From positions 62,001-126,000 of the forward strand of contig NJFT01000100.1 of the NCBI GenBank assembly GCA_002221725.1: a stretch of 64,000 nucleotides of DNA. Direction: 5' to 3'. Origin of the DNA: Scedosporium boydii. Its lineage: Eukaryota; Ascomycota; Sordariomycetes; Microascales; Microascaceae. The number at the start of each line of letters is the position of its first letter. Position 1 is the first letter of the stretch. Position numbers and translations under genes: made by a program. The notes beneath the pieces were generated by a model. The model was not told the origin of the DNA, searched no databases, and saw nothing but the letters and a program-made list of their open reading frames with translations. Below are positions 1-12,237 of this stretch, piece by piece.

Positions 1-2073
1 TTGGGTTTGATTTGGCCACATGTATGGCTTTCTGACTTATATGTCTGTCCTATCCGCCTTTTTTGGTTCTTCTATTCTTGGCGGCTACCTGAGTCTCTTT
101 ACAGGGTTGCCACGGGTATTTTCTGGGCTCTGGGTTGTTTTTCCCTCGTCCCTTTTTATATTTCCCCATTCTTTCCGTTCCCACGCAATGTACACTAGTT
201 AATGTCCCTTTTGTGACGCGCATTATACCCATCCTTTTCACTTCTTTTTTTTTTTTATATATATATAAGGGAGGATAAACAAATAGATAGAATGGCGGAT
301 GCCCGGAGGCGTTTCTTTTGCCGATTCTTATTTCACAATCCATTCACAGGATTCTCTCCTGAAACTGGCTGAAGCATGTTAATGTGGTGAAGGCTAATGA
401 GACAGGACGAGTTGGAGTCCACAAAATGAAGGAGACCCTTAGGGCTATAAAAAAGCAATTCCTCCATATGCAAGAGAAGATGGGCAGAAGAGAGCAGAAG
501 TGACAAAGGCCTCTTGTGACGATCTCGATCCATCCAGCCCCGTTCTCAGCTCTCATGTGGCAATGTTCGGTCTGGTTGGCGTCTTTCTGGCCCCATGCTA
601 ATCTGGCACCGGGACCTCATCTCGCGTGTCTTCCTCGTGATAGCTCATGTGGCGAGAGAAGAAGGGAAAAAGCAAGGAAATGGAAGAAGTGGAATCAGCT
701 TCGGGGCGTTTAACTTCCTCAGCTGAATTGCTTTTTTGAAAGCCATCTCTCATCCGTCGTTGTAATTGGAAAATGGGCATTTCGTGGCACAGATGTAATA
801 ATATCCACATGCTCAGCCGACAAACTCTTATTTCCTGGTATTTCCAGGAATGACCACATTTGGGATGTTTCTACAGCTACGCATATTCTAGGGCGAAGAT
901 GGGAGGCGAATCGTGAGTGAAAATAAGCGATGATTCAGCGTCATGGGTTTCGATCTGGTTGAGAGGACGGGAAGCAGGTTCGGGATGGTATTGCCTAGAA
1001 TAGGAATTGTTGCATGTTTCTCTCTATTACCCCCTTTTTTTGGTGATGAGTGGCGAACTATTTTGTCTCTCTTGGCATTGATGATGATCTGTCTACAAGG
1101 ACCGAGGAACGGAAAGAGTATCGGGAGGTGCGGTTGAGCTGTTGTGCGGATCTTGTTCTGCGGAGATAGTTTTTCTCGTCCAGCGCTTCGACACGACGAT
1201 GCTCGTGAGACAGCTGAGGTATGTAGGGATTTCTTCGGTGTCCGCCGAACCCCTGCGCTTCTAGAAATCGGACGAGCCGTGACCGATTCCCGATACTCAG
1301 ACCCGAGACCGGTGATGCCGTCTGCGAATCGCCAAAAGAAGAAACGAGAAACATGCTTGACAACAAAAAAAAGGGAACAGCCCTGATACAGCTCTCGCAA
1401 AATCGTGACATGCTTCTCACTTGCAAGGCTACGATCTTCCCTCGTCCCAAGCGCATGGTTAAAAAAAAAAAAGTACCATACATGAAAAGCCTCATTCCCA
1501 TTCCAGATATGACACACCCCCTTTCCCAAGCGCAAAACTGCGGCGACGCTAAAAAAATTGCCTCCGCGATATGTTTATATTTCCCTATTGCTGTGGTTTT
1601 CGCGCCCACTTTTCCGAAGGGAGAGTTAGAACCTTAACCCCCTCGCGGGCCATCCCGCCGACATTATGTGCCGGTTCCCTGACCGCAGCCTGAAGCCTGA
1701 GGTCGCTGACCCACGTTGTCGAGTGGGATCGGGAGATTGATCTGCGGGATCGCGGATAGGATCTGGACTAATATGCTTCTTGGGGTTCATAACTGATTAA
1801 TTTTCCCTCTTGAAACCTAAACTACTTAGTCCTCTGGCAAATCTTGGCTTGGCTTTTGTAGGTTGCGGGTTATGGTGAAGCTGGCTGCAAGGTCTCGGAT
1901 CACGCCGCTCCAGCCTGCCAGGTCCACTGTTGCCTCGCAAGTACCGCCGGACATTGGGTTGGAAGAGCTAAACTACGCCGCGGATAGTGCATCTGGATTA
2001 CGATTGATGTGACGGCCCCGTTTTCTCGATCGCGATCTGTTCAAGTGGATCGAAATCTTGTCAGCCGTCGGTC

Positions 2074-5000
2074 TACGAAGTAAACTAACTTATGAATCCT
2101 AAACCTTCGTACGCGACCCGCCAACACGCGATAGGCGATAACCCAGCCAGCCACTTGACCGCGCTTATAGTACCAAAACCGGAACTAGTTCGGTTTTTGA
2201 TGAAATGGGCCCGTGGGACGGTAAATAAGGGTCAGGCCACGTGCCCCCGGTATGAAATGATATTACGATTCGCGATGGCTTCAAACATCGGGACGAATGG
2301 AGCAGCTTCGTCAGTTCGTTTAACTTTGGTCGAACTCGGCAGCAGGGTCCGGGCCTGGTGAGAGGGAGCAACGAAGCTGTACGAGGAAAAGTAGTACTTG
2401 TACGAAGTGCGATTGGGCGAAGCCGAGTAAATCACGTCAAGACGTACCTGCATCAAGGGATACTTCCGATCTTCGACGTCGGCGAGAACTGCGAATACAA
2501 ATTCCTCCGCCTGCTCACCCCTTCTCACACTCCCCTTTCTCTTTTTAGTCAATATGCCCGCCTCAGCGTCAAGGGCCGATGCAAGCTGAGGGGTGAAAAG
2601 GATGATATCGAAGGCGGGTAGGAAGCCGTTCGTTCTATTTGCCATGGGGTGGTCTCGTCCCAACCCGCTGGAATCATGGATGGAAATCACTATGCGTACT
2701 TCTGCAGAAAACACCCCGTCTATGAACTAAGAGTCCCGGGCCGTGTACTTGTACAAAATGAAACTATAGAAGCCCAAGTTCTTATATTGTACTTGCGATA
2801 GTGCCTCAACCTTCAAGAAGCCGGATACCCAGAGAAAGATGGGGGTTATTGCCTCAACCAATCTCTCCCGAGGACCCCCTTTCTAAAGATGAACTCGCCA
2901 CTAATGAGGCCTTTTCCTCCACTTCATGTTAATTCCCTGTTCCTCCCTCCCCCAGACCACTCGGACGGCATATTTTGTAATTCTTGAGGGTCCTGGCGCC
3001 AGATCCCAAAATCACAAATCGTACCACGCATGGACCCTTGTCTGTCCATACGGCACCAGATTGCAAATCCCGGAGCTACGAGACCCTTCATCAAGTACGT
3101 AATGTAAAACTGCCGTCATCATCCAGGCAGGGGGAAGCGAGCAAGTTCGTTTTCGGACTTTGTAATTATTACCTGTAAGCCAGCCGAAACCGATACCTGT
3201 TGGGGCTGGGGGTGGGAATTCCGTGTCAAGCCCGGGGAACTGGTCTCTGCGTTGATCCGTGAGCATGTCCGTGTGTCAACTTGGGCACTAAAAGTCTGGA
3301 TTTGCTCGTCCCGGATCACGGCTGGGGAGGGGGGATCTACACCAAGAGAGCCGAACAGGAAGTCGCAACTTTGGCGTTAAGAGTTAAACTCTACAAGACG
3401 GAGGAAAGACTAGATCAGTGCTTACTCGCCGATAAACTTTTCTCGTAGCGCTCGAATATCTACACTACGCATACGCGCAGGGCCTGGCGGGGTTTATGAT
3501 GATGGGCTGGAGGACACTAGATTAATGTAGCTTCCGGTGGGGGACTAAACTTACTTCTGTGAGGTACCCAGCCAGCCTTGAATGCTGGTTGGCGTTTGGA
3601 TCACCTCGCTTGGAGAGTGCAAAACTCTCAAGACACTTCCCCACAGATGCTATACCCACTTCTAAGATCGATCGTGTCAAAGTCAGGACAAAGTATGGGG
3701 GGGCGAAGAACAAGCTTCGTCGTCTACTTCGTCAAGTCTAAACTAGTGCGCTTGTATTGTCTTTCTCTCGAGCACGGATTCGCTCCTTCGAGCGGCACGG
3801 ATCCCTGTCCTCTGCACCAGCAAGCCTTCCCCGAAATTTCCTTTCATGAACTTACGAAGCAGAGACAGGTCCAACATGGAGAAGGTAGGGTAGGTAGGTC
3901 GGGCCAAGCCTGCTGGGCAAAAGGTTTTCGGCTCGGTTGAAAGACATCAATAATACTCAAGACGTCTCCATACGTCCGTACTTGTATACACCCTTTGCCT
4001 GGTAGGGGCTGAAAGTCGGGTTGAAAGTCAACATTGATCATCCGCTACGAAGCATGGAATCGCGCCTCCGTCACATCGTAATGTCGCTTCTATCTCCCCA
4101 TCCAGCCGGATTTCATTGCTTCGCGCCACCAGGTAGGATACATGCGAAGCACAGTACTTCGTACGTGACAACAACGTGGGTTAATTTCCTTCTAGCGAAC
4201 TTCTAGAAATACACACGCACCCCCGCCAACCAACATTTCTAGGCCTGCCACGTTCCACGTTCTGACTTCCCGTCCGCACCGCGGAATATTTGGATGTGGC
4301 CTGGGAAGAAGTCGCAATTCGCTTGCATGTCCCTTAATTTGCAGAAGATGGCGCTTCCATAATGCGAGTAAGGGTTTGAAACTGGGAGTGTGTATTCCCC
4401 AAGCGATCGTCTGTACTGAGTAGTGCGGTGTGGTGCCCTGTAAAAGCGCCTGACTGCCTTGAACAGTTGCTGTAAACTCCACGCCCCCCACGAAGTACAC
4501 TACACTACACAGTCCCTCACTCATCTTAAATCTTCTGCTCACCCATTGGAGGGATAATCGTCAAACTTTGTCCCAGTTAGCGGTCTCCCCTGGTCCAGAG
4601 CTAGGCCCGGCCCCAGTAAAGACTAAAAACCGATCCAGTAGGCGAGGTGCTATACAGCGCAATCAGCCGAATCACTCTCCGCTAGCCCTGCTCCCCCCAT
4701 CGGACATATTGTAGGACGAGGAAAAGACCAAAGACGAAAAATCCCGGGTTCTGGCGCTACGCCGACCGGTGAAGTCTGTCGCCCCCAGCCCATAACTCTC
4801 ATCGAGAATCTTCATCCCGAGCTGAAGGCACAGATTCCTGCAAGACGAGACGGTGGAAATCACATCGCCAAAAGAGGGAGCGGCTGATATGCGCAGGAGG
4901 TGGAAATAAGAACAAAACCCACGTTCCTGCGTACCGGTTTTCGCCCCCTTCCTCCCCTTGTTAATCTCGTCCTGTCAAGTCCTTCCCAACATGCGGAGCG

Positions 5001-7194
5001 CACCTTCTCCGCTCGAATTTGGTTTTAGCCAGCTTGGCGGCCGCAGACTTGAGGCCGCGCTAACGGGTAACGCGTGATGCTGTTGAGAGGGTGTTTCTGG
5101 CTCCCAAAGGGGAAGATGAGCCCCTGGGTGGATAAAGTACTGCGAGGTACCAGCCTCGATGAGGCATAATGTAGAGTCCATATTGTCTATTGTTCCAAAA
5201 ACCTCGGAGTCGATAGATTCAGGTACTATTTTGTATTTTATCAAGGAGACGAGATGAACTTCGCTGCTTACTTGCCATGAAGTAATAATAGTACATGGTT
5301 GTTGTGTTGCATGCATCAATGATCAATCACTTCTGGGAAAGGGAGCCACCGCAAGGGATAGACAGCGAGCCCAACGTGTGTGATTAATCGATCCAGCGGG
5401 TCGGGTGTGTGATCATCACAGGGCCCTTTCAATGGACAAAAATGGGCAAAATGTTCAACGTTTATTACCTCGCACTTGCAACAGGGCTATCCATTGCAAG
5501 TTTCATACTTCGTAGTATGACTGAAGTCTTGTATGACATCAAATGACAAGAAGCTCGAGCGCGCCCAAAGGGTAGACCCGTCCCGCAAAACGTGTACATA
5601 AAACTGTACGGATGTGTGGATTGGTTGATTTGATCTCTGTCCCGAATCTCCAACAGTGATAACAAGGGAACAGGCGGGGTTGCTTCAGATCCTGCCGCTC
5701 TCTCCTTCTAGTACACACCCCAACGTTGTCTTACTGCACATCAGATTCTAGAATGCTTTCAAGGATCTCGCGGACGAGTCAGTTGGCATTAAACATGGGC
5801 TTGAAGTTGATTCCATGCACACATCCTGATAATCTCAACACTCTGAACGAAAACGTACTCCGCCTTCCACACTAAAACATCAAGCGCCATGCGATATGCG
5901 ATGCCATCGATCTTTCCAGGGACCCGCATAATGCGGACTTCGTTTAGTAGTGAAGAGAGCATGCAGCCAGCCCAAGTCTTAGATCGTCTCAAAACAAAGC
6001 AAACATTGATACCGAGTACACCAGAGGTGTAATGGAAAGAGAACATTGGACAGACATGCCAGCAACCCGCTAGGTGTACCCTCGCTAAACCAGTGCAGGA
6101 TGCCGCATCAAATCCCTTCATTGGATGCGGGCATCGGGGATCATGGGAGCGCCTACACCTTCCGCAGCGAGCATTGATCTCGATCAGCCGGTTACTTCAT
6201 CCTGCGTTGTGGGATCAATAATAGAAATACAATCGATCAATTGCACCGGATTTAGAGTCCAAAGCCAAGCTGTCTCCGAAGACGTCGGCCTTTTGGCGTG
6301 GACCACCAAGAAGTTTGCAATGTACTTACATGCCCCTTGTCACCTTCGTACCAGAAGGTAGTTCAACCGCTATAAGTCTGTCAAAAGCTCCACGAGAGTA
6401 CTTTACAATGCGCGGAAGGTGCAGACACCTATTGATCCATTGATGCAAATGCATTCCAGTTCTTACCCCTGCTGCCGGTGTGCCACAGCAAATTACAGTG
6501 TTGCTTGACATCGATGCTGATTCCGACACTCAGGTACCGCTTCCATTGCGAATACGCACAAAAGAACTGCCATCAAGGTCTGGGCCGGTGGTACTTCTTG
6601 ACAAGGTTAAGCTCCGTCATTGATCGGAAGGAATCAATCAGTGTTGGGAGTACATGAAGTGGTCTACCCCCCCGCCAGCCCTGCCTAGAGTTACGAGTTA
6701 CTTCGCCTACGGCGGTGTGCTTGCGTCCTGATATCAAATCGCTCCTGCCTGGACCGGCCGTTGCTTCTTCTGCGCTTAATCGTCCTCTGAATTCTTTTGC
6801 GGGACTGAGCCTGCCAGCGGGATTGTTAGTACGGCTAATACTTCATACTTAGTGCTTAGACAAGTACGAAAGTGACGGGTACTGAGGCAAAAGAGGTTAT
6901 TACAGGTCCCTAGGAGAGGGGGTGGGGCAGGATGCGGGCAAGCACGACCATGGCTCCTGGATACTTTCAAAGTCGAGGTACGAAGTACGTAGATTACTAC
7001 GTACGACGGGGTCTGCGAGCCCTTCGGGTGGTTGCCACAAGTACAATGTATTGATCCAAGACCACGAAGCAAAGCAGGCTGATCTGTTCCTCCCGCTCGG
7101 GCCTACAGTCCGTTCTTTCCCTCGACTGATCCCGTCATGGACCGCTGCAATTCTCCAATGACAATTGAAGGACGCGAGTACTTCGTACAATTGT
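2074..7194. repeat. Cluster of five dispersed TACGAAGTA / TACTTCGTA motifs
   Basis: Exact copies lie at 2074-2082, 4155-4163, 5506-5514, 6979-6987 and 7179-7187. Three of them (4154, 6978, 7178) extend to the 11-mer GTAC-TTC-GTAC or GTAC-GAA-GTAC, which has self-complementary arms around a three-base centre. The 5506 copy sits inside an inverted repeat, CATACT-TCGT-AGTATG. One-mismatch copies occur near 2400, 3711, 3852, 4045 and 4491. Four further exact copies lie at 47.6-57.9 kb. Function unknown. Confidence 0.75.
7175..7194 (+). repeat. 20-mer repeat, TTC-centre version
   Basis: Reads CGAGTACTTCGTACAATTGT. A copy at 55969-55988 is identical except that the three central bases are GAA, the reverse complement of TTC. 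The two copies are about 49 kb apart and both lie in gene-poor DNA. Confidence 0.8.
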
Positions 7195-7949
7195 CCCCAG
7201 TTCGAGTTCCTTTGCCATCAATGGCATTATTATTGCCCTGCTTGCTGTTGATCAATTCTTCTCAGACAGAACAGTAACCCTCAAACTCTCAACTGGCAGC
7301 GCACCCAATACCAGTGCGTAGCGCTCTGTGACCACTGCCCTGGATCTCAGATCGCGACGGGGGGGTGGCATTTTCTTCCCCGGACCTCCCTCGGCCTTCA
7401 AAAGCTTCCCTTCCTGCTGTCAATTGATCCGCCCTCCCCCAAAATACCCTCCTCCGTCCTCCGTTGCTCTTCGCATTTTCGCCTATTCTTTCCTGTCCAT
7501 TCATTTCGTTGCCGGTTATTAATGGACATTGCTATTGCTCCGCGCTCCTTAATACTACACGCCAGTACTACTCTGCCCGAACATCCTCAAACCTCTAGGA
7601 TCATCCTGTATCTCTTTCAATAGCTACCAGCCCCCTCCTCTTCTCCTCACCTACAATCCTTCGAGATCACGAGTGGCACAGAGGCAATCCCATGAGACTA
7701 CGGCCCATTTCCCACGAAAATCTCATCGGCGCGACCGTGACCTAACGCCCAAAAGCCGTCGCCGTCGCTATTCTCTCACCTTTTTCGACGATTCGACGCT
7801 TATTCATGCAGCCGGCTGGACCCAGACGAATTCTTTCTTCCTGTTTATTCGGCCCGGTCGAGTTTACTTGTCACCGCACTTTGGCACGCGTATTTTCAAT
7901 CAGAAACGAAAGGACCCTTAATTGAAGTTTCTGTTCTGCTTGAGCCACG

Positions 7950-9994
7950 ATGTTCTCGAGCCAAAATCCCTGGCAAGATGCCAGTCGTGCCTACCAAATG
8001 GCGCCTGAGGACCTCCAGGCCGTCGTGCAGCTTGCCGCGAAGTATGGTCCAGTCAATCTCATGTTCTTTCTAAGGAGTCTGGGCGAACCATGTGCGTCTT
8101 TTCCTCCACTTCCTCACCCGTGCCGCTTCAAGCGACCAGTTATGACTTGTGCGTCGGCGTCGTATCGTTTCTCTTCAGCTAACCCGTCGAAGCAGCCCGA
8201 ATGTCGACCATGTCTCAAGTGACTCTGTCAAGTAACGCCAGTGGCGTTCCCTCTCTAAGTTACAGTGAACCCTCGCTCTGCCAGTCCGAAACTGCCTCTA
8301 TCATCTCTCAGAATACCCAGGCGCATTGGTCCGAGTCTGCCGACATGACCCCTAATTATCTTCAAGCCGATGTCCAGAGCCTCTCCGGAGACTGGTCATC
8401 AGCCTCTGCCCCTCGTACTTCTCGGGACATCAAGACCTCGGACTCGCCAATGACACAGCCTAACCTCTCAGTCACTTCCATCGCCACCACATCTACCCCG
8501 CGGAAAGCTATCGAATGTACTATGTGTTTCGTGGAAGGGATTGTTGTAGGCTTCAGCAGGAAGAGCGACTTCAAGAAGCACCTCCAGAATTTCCATCACA
8601 CCAACACCATCTGGGTTTGTCAGTACGCCGGATGCCCGCTGACCTTCGACTTCGAAAAGGCTTACGTTGCGCACGTAAAATCATGCCATACCGACATACA
8701 TCTGCCGCCCAGTAAAGCTCGCGTTGAGCTGTGCCCTCAATTGGTATTTGCCTGTGGATTCCGTGGCTGCAAGGACCGTGTCTTCGAGGCCTCGTCTGAG
8801 GATGAAGCCAAAACGTTGCGGGACAAATATTTCGATCACGTCGCCAAGCATTTCGATATGGGATTTTGTGTCGCGGAATGGGAATACTACACCCAAATGC
8901 AGAATCTCCTCCGCCAGGAAGCCGTTAAGGATATGTGGAAGCAATGTGTGTGGCAGAAGAGTATCCGGAACGCTCTCCGATGGCAGCCTAGGTCTTCCAC
9001 TGATCTGAAGAGGCTACTCGAGTGCCGTCACCTATACGAGTTGCCGCGGCTCCTTCACTGGGCCTGGACTCTGGGCGGCGAGCCATACAGGTCCGCCAAC
9101 CTCGAGGCACCCGAGCCGCCTCCGGGCATTCGACGACCACTGAAGAAGGATTGCCCCCTGGCAGCTTCTCGGCACGAGATGCTCATGAAGCCGGGCCTGT
9201 TAAAACTCGCATTTCCCATCTCTCAGCCGCCTTCTTTTCAATTCAACATTCAACAGCCGAAACCTCCGCCGCAAAACATGTTCCTCCCCGACCCACCGGG
9301 AGGCGCCTCTCTTCCTGGAAAGACCAACCCCAACCCAGTCAACCGGCCTCTCATAACCGATCAGGATGGGTGGTCCCATCCTCACCCAGGAACTCCATAC
9401 CACGTACCCGACATCAATCAGTGGCAGGAAGGGTACAACTTCGCGCCTCCGCCTCAGGAAACAATGCCTCATTCTCAGCATACCTCAGGTCCCGATGGAA
9501 CCGATCATCCTATGAACGGGAACCCAACTCCGGTACCCTCGGAACAGATACAAGCTCATACTTCGATCACTCGACAACCTCAGCAGCAGCACGCGAATTC
9601 AACTCACCATCAGCAGACTTATCAGACCCCGCAACATTCACACCCACAACACCAGTATTCTCAACACCCGCACCCGCACCCGCACCACCCCGGAGCACCG
9701 CAACAGCAATGGCCGACATCCGCAGCACCTTTGGAAGTTCTCACGTCCATGGAGACGCCTTTGACCTATGATCATTCAGGTAGACCAAAAACCCCGAAAC
9801 GGCCTCTCTCTGTAGCGAGGAAGAGCATCGATAGCCTCAGACTGAAGCGGCAACATCAACCCAACATAGAAACGGCCGGTATTCCTGCACTACCCAGTAT
9901 GGGCCAGCCCACGGACTACAATATGTCGAATAGGCACAGCCAGCCCGGCGCCTCCCAAGGGCCTTTCATGCACGAAGTTACGATGACGGGATAG
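7950..9994 (+). CDS. C2H2-type zinc-finger protein, putative transcription factor
   Basis: Two exons, 7950-8091 and 8196-9994, encode 646 residues. The 104 bp intron has a GTGCGT donor, a CTAAC branch site and a CAG acceptor, and splicing restores the frame exactly. A shorter start at 8201 (597 residues) would lose the N-terminal block. Residues about 150-260 carry several Cys/His pairs spaced like divergent C2H2 fingers (CTMC...H...H, then CQYAGC...H...H, then CGFRGC...H...H), a layout common in filamentous-fungal zinc-finger proteins. The C-terminal half is rich in Pro, Gln and His (a QQQH stretch and an HPHPHPHH run) and looks like a disordered activation-type tail. A nuclear regulator is inferred; the target genes are unknown. 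Confidence 0.8.
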
Positions 9995-10618
9995 AGGAGG
10001 AAACGATACTGCGGCAATAAGATTCTGCATACAACAGTGCATACAGGGAGGGGTTTATGGACTAATGTGCTGTGGCTATCTTCGCTGGAGGGAAGGTAAC
10101 TCGCCTGTGCCTGGAGCCGGGGGTATCGGCTTTTCCACTTCTCCTCGGGAATGGCGTTTCGACGGTTGTTGGATTTTATTTGCTTTCTATGATACCATAC
10201 TTTTGCATACGTTCTATAGAGACGAGGACGTTGCTTCGGTGATTTAGGGGGGAGGAAGGGGTGGAAGTACCCGACCGAGGCATCTTGTTGAACTTGATCT
10301 CTCTTGAAGCCTTTCACGGAAGGCATGATATATGCGACCTTGCTTTTTAGTATGTGACCCGACTTTTTCTATCTTTTGTTTTGGGACAGGGACTGGGGCA
10401 TCCGGAGGGAATGGTGTATGCGATAACTCTGTGACGAGTGGAAGCAAAGCAAAATTCTTGTATGAATAATATTTCCACGGTGTTTAGGTACTGGGATCCG
10501 TTTTTTTAGGTCTTTAGACGTGGGCGCACTTTCAAACCAACTCCATTTATCTATACATTTATTGCTCCTCCTATACTCTGCATCACATCTTCTACTTCTA
10601 CTGTCTAAAACATTTCCC
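9995..10618. other. Convergent 3' spacer
   Basis: Downstream regions of the zinc-finger gene (+) and galactokinase (-) face each other here. AT-rich stretches suit 3' UTRs and polyadenylation signals. I see no gene in it. Confidence 0.5.
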
Positions 10619-12237
10619 TTACAAGTCTTCAAAGTCGGAGAGCCTTACGAAACAGCTTCCGCCACCAGGCTTGCTAACCACCATGGCATCGTTACCAACC
10701 TCGCCCCCGTCTCTCTTCCTATAGTACTCCCTCCTCAGCGCCTCCTTGACATCGTCCACTTTATCCGCCGGCACCAGATGAACGGTACACCCACCCCACC
10801 CAGCGCCCGTAAGCCTACTCCCGTACGCGCCCGCGCGCTGAGCAACCTCACAAATGAGGTCAATCTCGGGACAACTGCACTCGTACAACTCCCGGCACGA
10901 ATCCTGCGTCTCGTTTAAAAGCGCGCCGAGCTGCTCGTTGAGACTAGTAGTCGTGCCGTCCTCATCCGGGACGGCATCCCGGAGGAGGAGGTCGACGAAA
11001 CGGCGCACGCGGCGGGCTTCGGAAAAGACGTGCAGCGCGCGTTGGCGGAGCATGAAGCGGGTGGCGCGGACGGGGAATTTACTCGTGAAGCGGGCGTCGA
11101 GGTGGGCGACGGAGATGTTGAGAGTTTGGGCGATGTCATCGCGGGTGTAGCCTTGTTCGTTTGTGAGGGTTTCTTCTACGAGGTGGATGAGGGCGTCGAG
11201 GTCGTTATTGGCGTAGCTAGCGCCGAAGGAGGCGAGGGAGATTCCTAGCGGGGAGACGTCCACGGGGAGGGGAGGGGGATGGTTACTGTTCTTGGAGACG
11301 GCGGCGTGGAGGTAGGCGGCTGCTAGGGAACATTCTGCTACGCGGAGGTTGTAGTGGATGGGGCCTGTGATGTGCTTTTCGGATGTGACGTAGGATTGGG
11401 CGATGAGGAAGGTTAGTTGGGGGACGGTTGGGGGGAAGGTTATGGGGGTTGCTTGGAGGGTTGGGAGGAATTGGACGTGGAGGGCTGAGCCTCGCGTTGA
11501 GAAGACGGAGGCGGTTTGATCCATGCTTGGGTTTTGTTTGGCGAGTTAGTGGAAAGAGTCGAGGGGTGGAAGGGGGAGGATTTGAGACAGTCTTACCCTC
11601 CCGAGTTGACGCCGACTGCACGCTCACTGACAATAGCAAGCTCCGTGAGTTCTGTCTTGTCCACCGAGGCTTCACCGTTCGCTATCATAACCGCCAGCGC
11701 GCTAGCCGTAGTAAACGCCGCACTCGAGCTAAGCCCCCCACCAACCGGCACCGTCCCCTGCATCAAGACTTTCATGCTCACAGGCCGCCACGCATCCCCC
11801 TTCCTCTTCCTCAACGGACCCAAAGCCCCGCGTAATCCGCACTTGAAGTAATTCGTCCAGTCGTGAACCCTCGCGTCGATGTCTACATCCCCATCAACAG
11901 GCACCTCGAACACCGTGGCCGGAAAGCGTTCATCCTCCACATTGGCAATCTCAATCCGGTAAGTGGGCGATGTGGCGTCGGCCTCGGCGGATGAGAACGC
12001 CATGAGGACGTCGGCGGATATGGCCATGGGGAGGACGGGGTAGAGCGAGTAATCGATGTGTTCACCGATGATGTTGACGCGGCCCGGGGAGCGGGTGATG
12101 AAGTCTGGCGTGTGGCCGTATCTGGACTGGAAGGTGGATAGGAGGGTGGACCATCTTTTTGATTGTGATGGGAGGTCTTCGGGGTTGTAGATGTCAGAGA
12201 GGGTTTTAGCTGTTGGGACGGGGTCCGCTGCCATCAT
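10619..12237 (-). CDS. GAL1: Galactokinase (GHMP kinase)
   Basis: Catalyses ATP-dependent phosphorylation of galactose to galactose-1-phosphate, the first committed step of the Leloir pathway in the cytosol. Two exons, 12237-11597 and 11525-10619, give 515 residues, the usual fungal length. The 71 bp intron (GTAAGA donor, CTAAC branch) interrupts the conserved VNSGG-MDQ segment and splicing rebuilds it. Residues 51-62 match the galactokinase signature (GRVN-IGEH-DY). Residues about 164-174 hold the glycine/serine-rich GHMP ATP-binding motif (PVGGGLSSSAA). Residues 449-464 hold the third motif (LTGAGWGGC). All three are intact, so the enzyme should be active. The yeast-style symbol is used by homology; it could equally be a Gal3-like sensor, but filamentous fungi normally have a single enzyme. 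Confidence 0.95.

Larger units (their letters stand above)
1..7949. other. Gene-poor 7.9 kb region with short palindromic motifs
   Basis: No reading frame here shows a recognisable domain, plausible splice structure or fungal protein composition. The longest open frames (for example 888-1535 on the minus strand) are low-complexity and give no family resemblance. The stretch holds five exact copies of TACGAAGTA or its complement, plus several one-mismatch copies, and short A or T runs (about 246-257, 1460-1471). About 7200-7949 is the CT-rich promoter and leader of the zinc-finger gene that starts at 7950. A non-coding RNA or a heavily decayed repeat could be present and would not be visible by eye. 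Confidence 0.6.

Noticed and set aside
888..1535. 215-residue open frame on the minus strand
   Set aside because: Low-complexity content, no domain, no splice context and overlapping open frames on the other strand; reads as chance.
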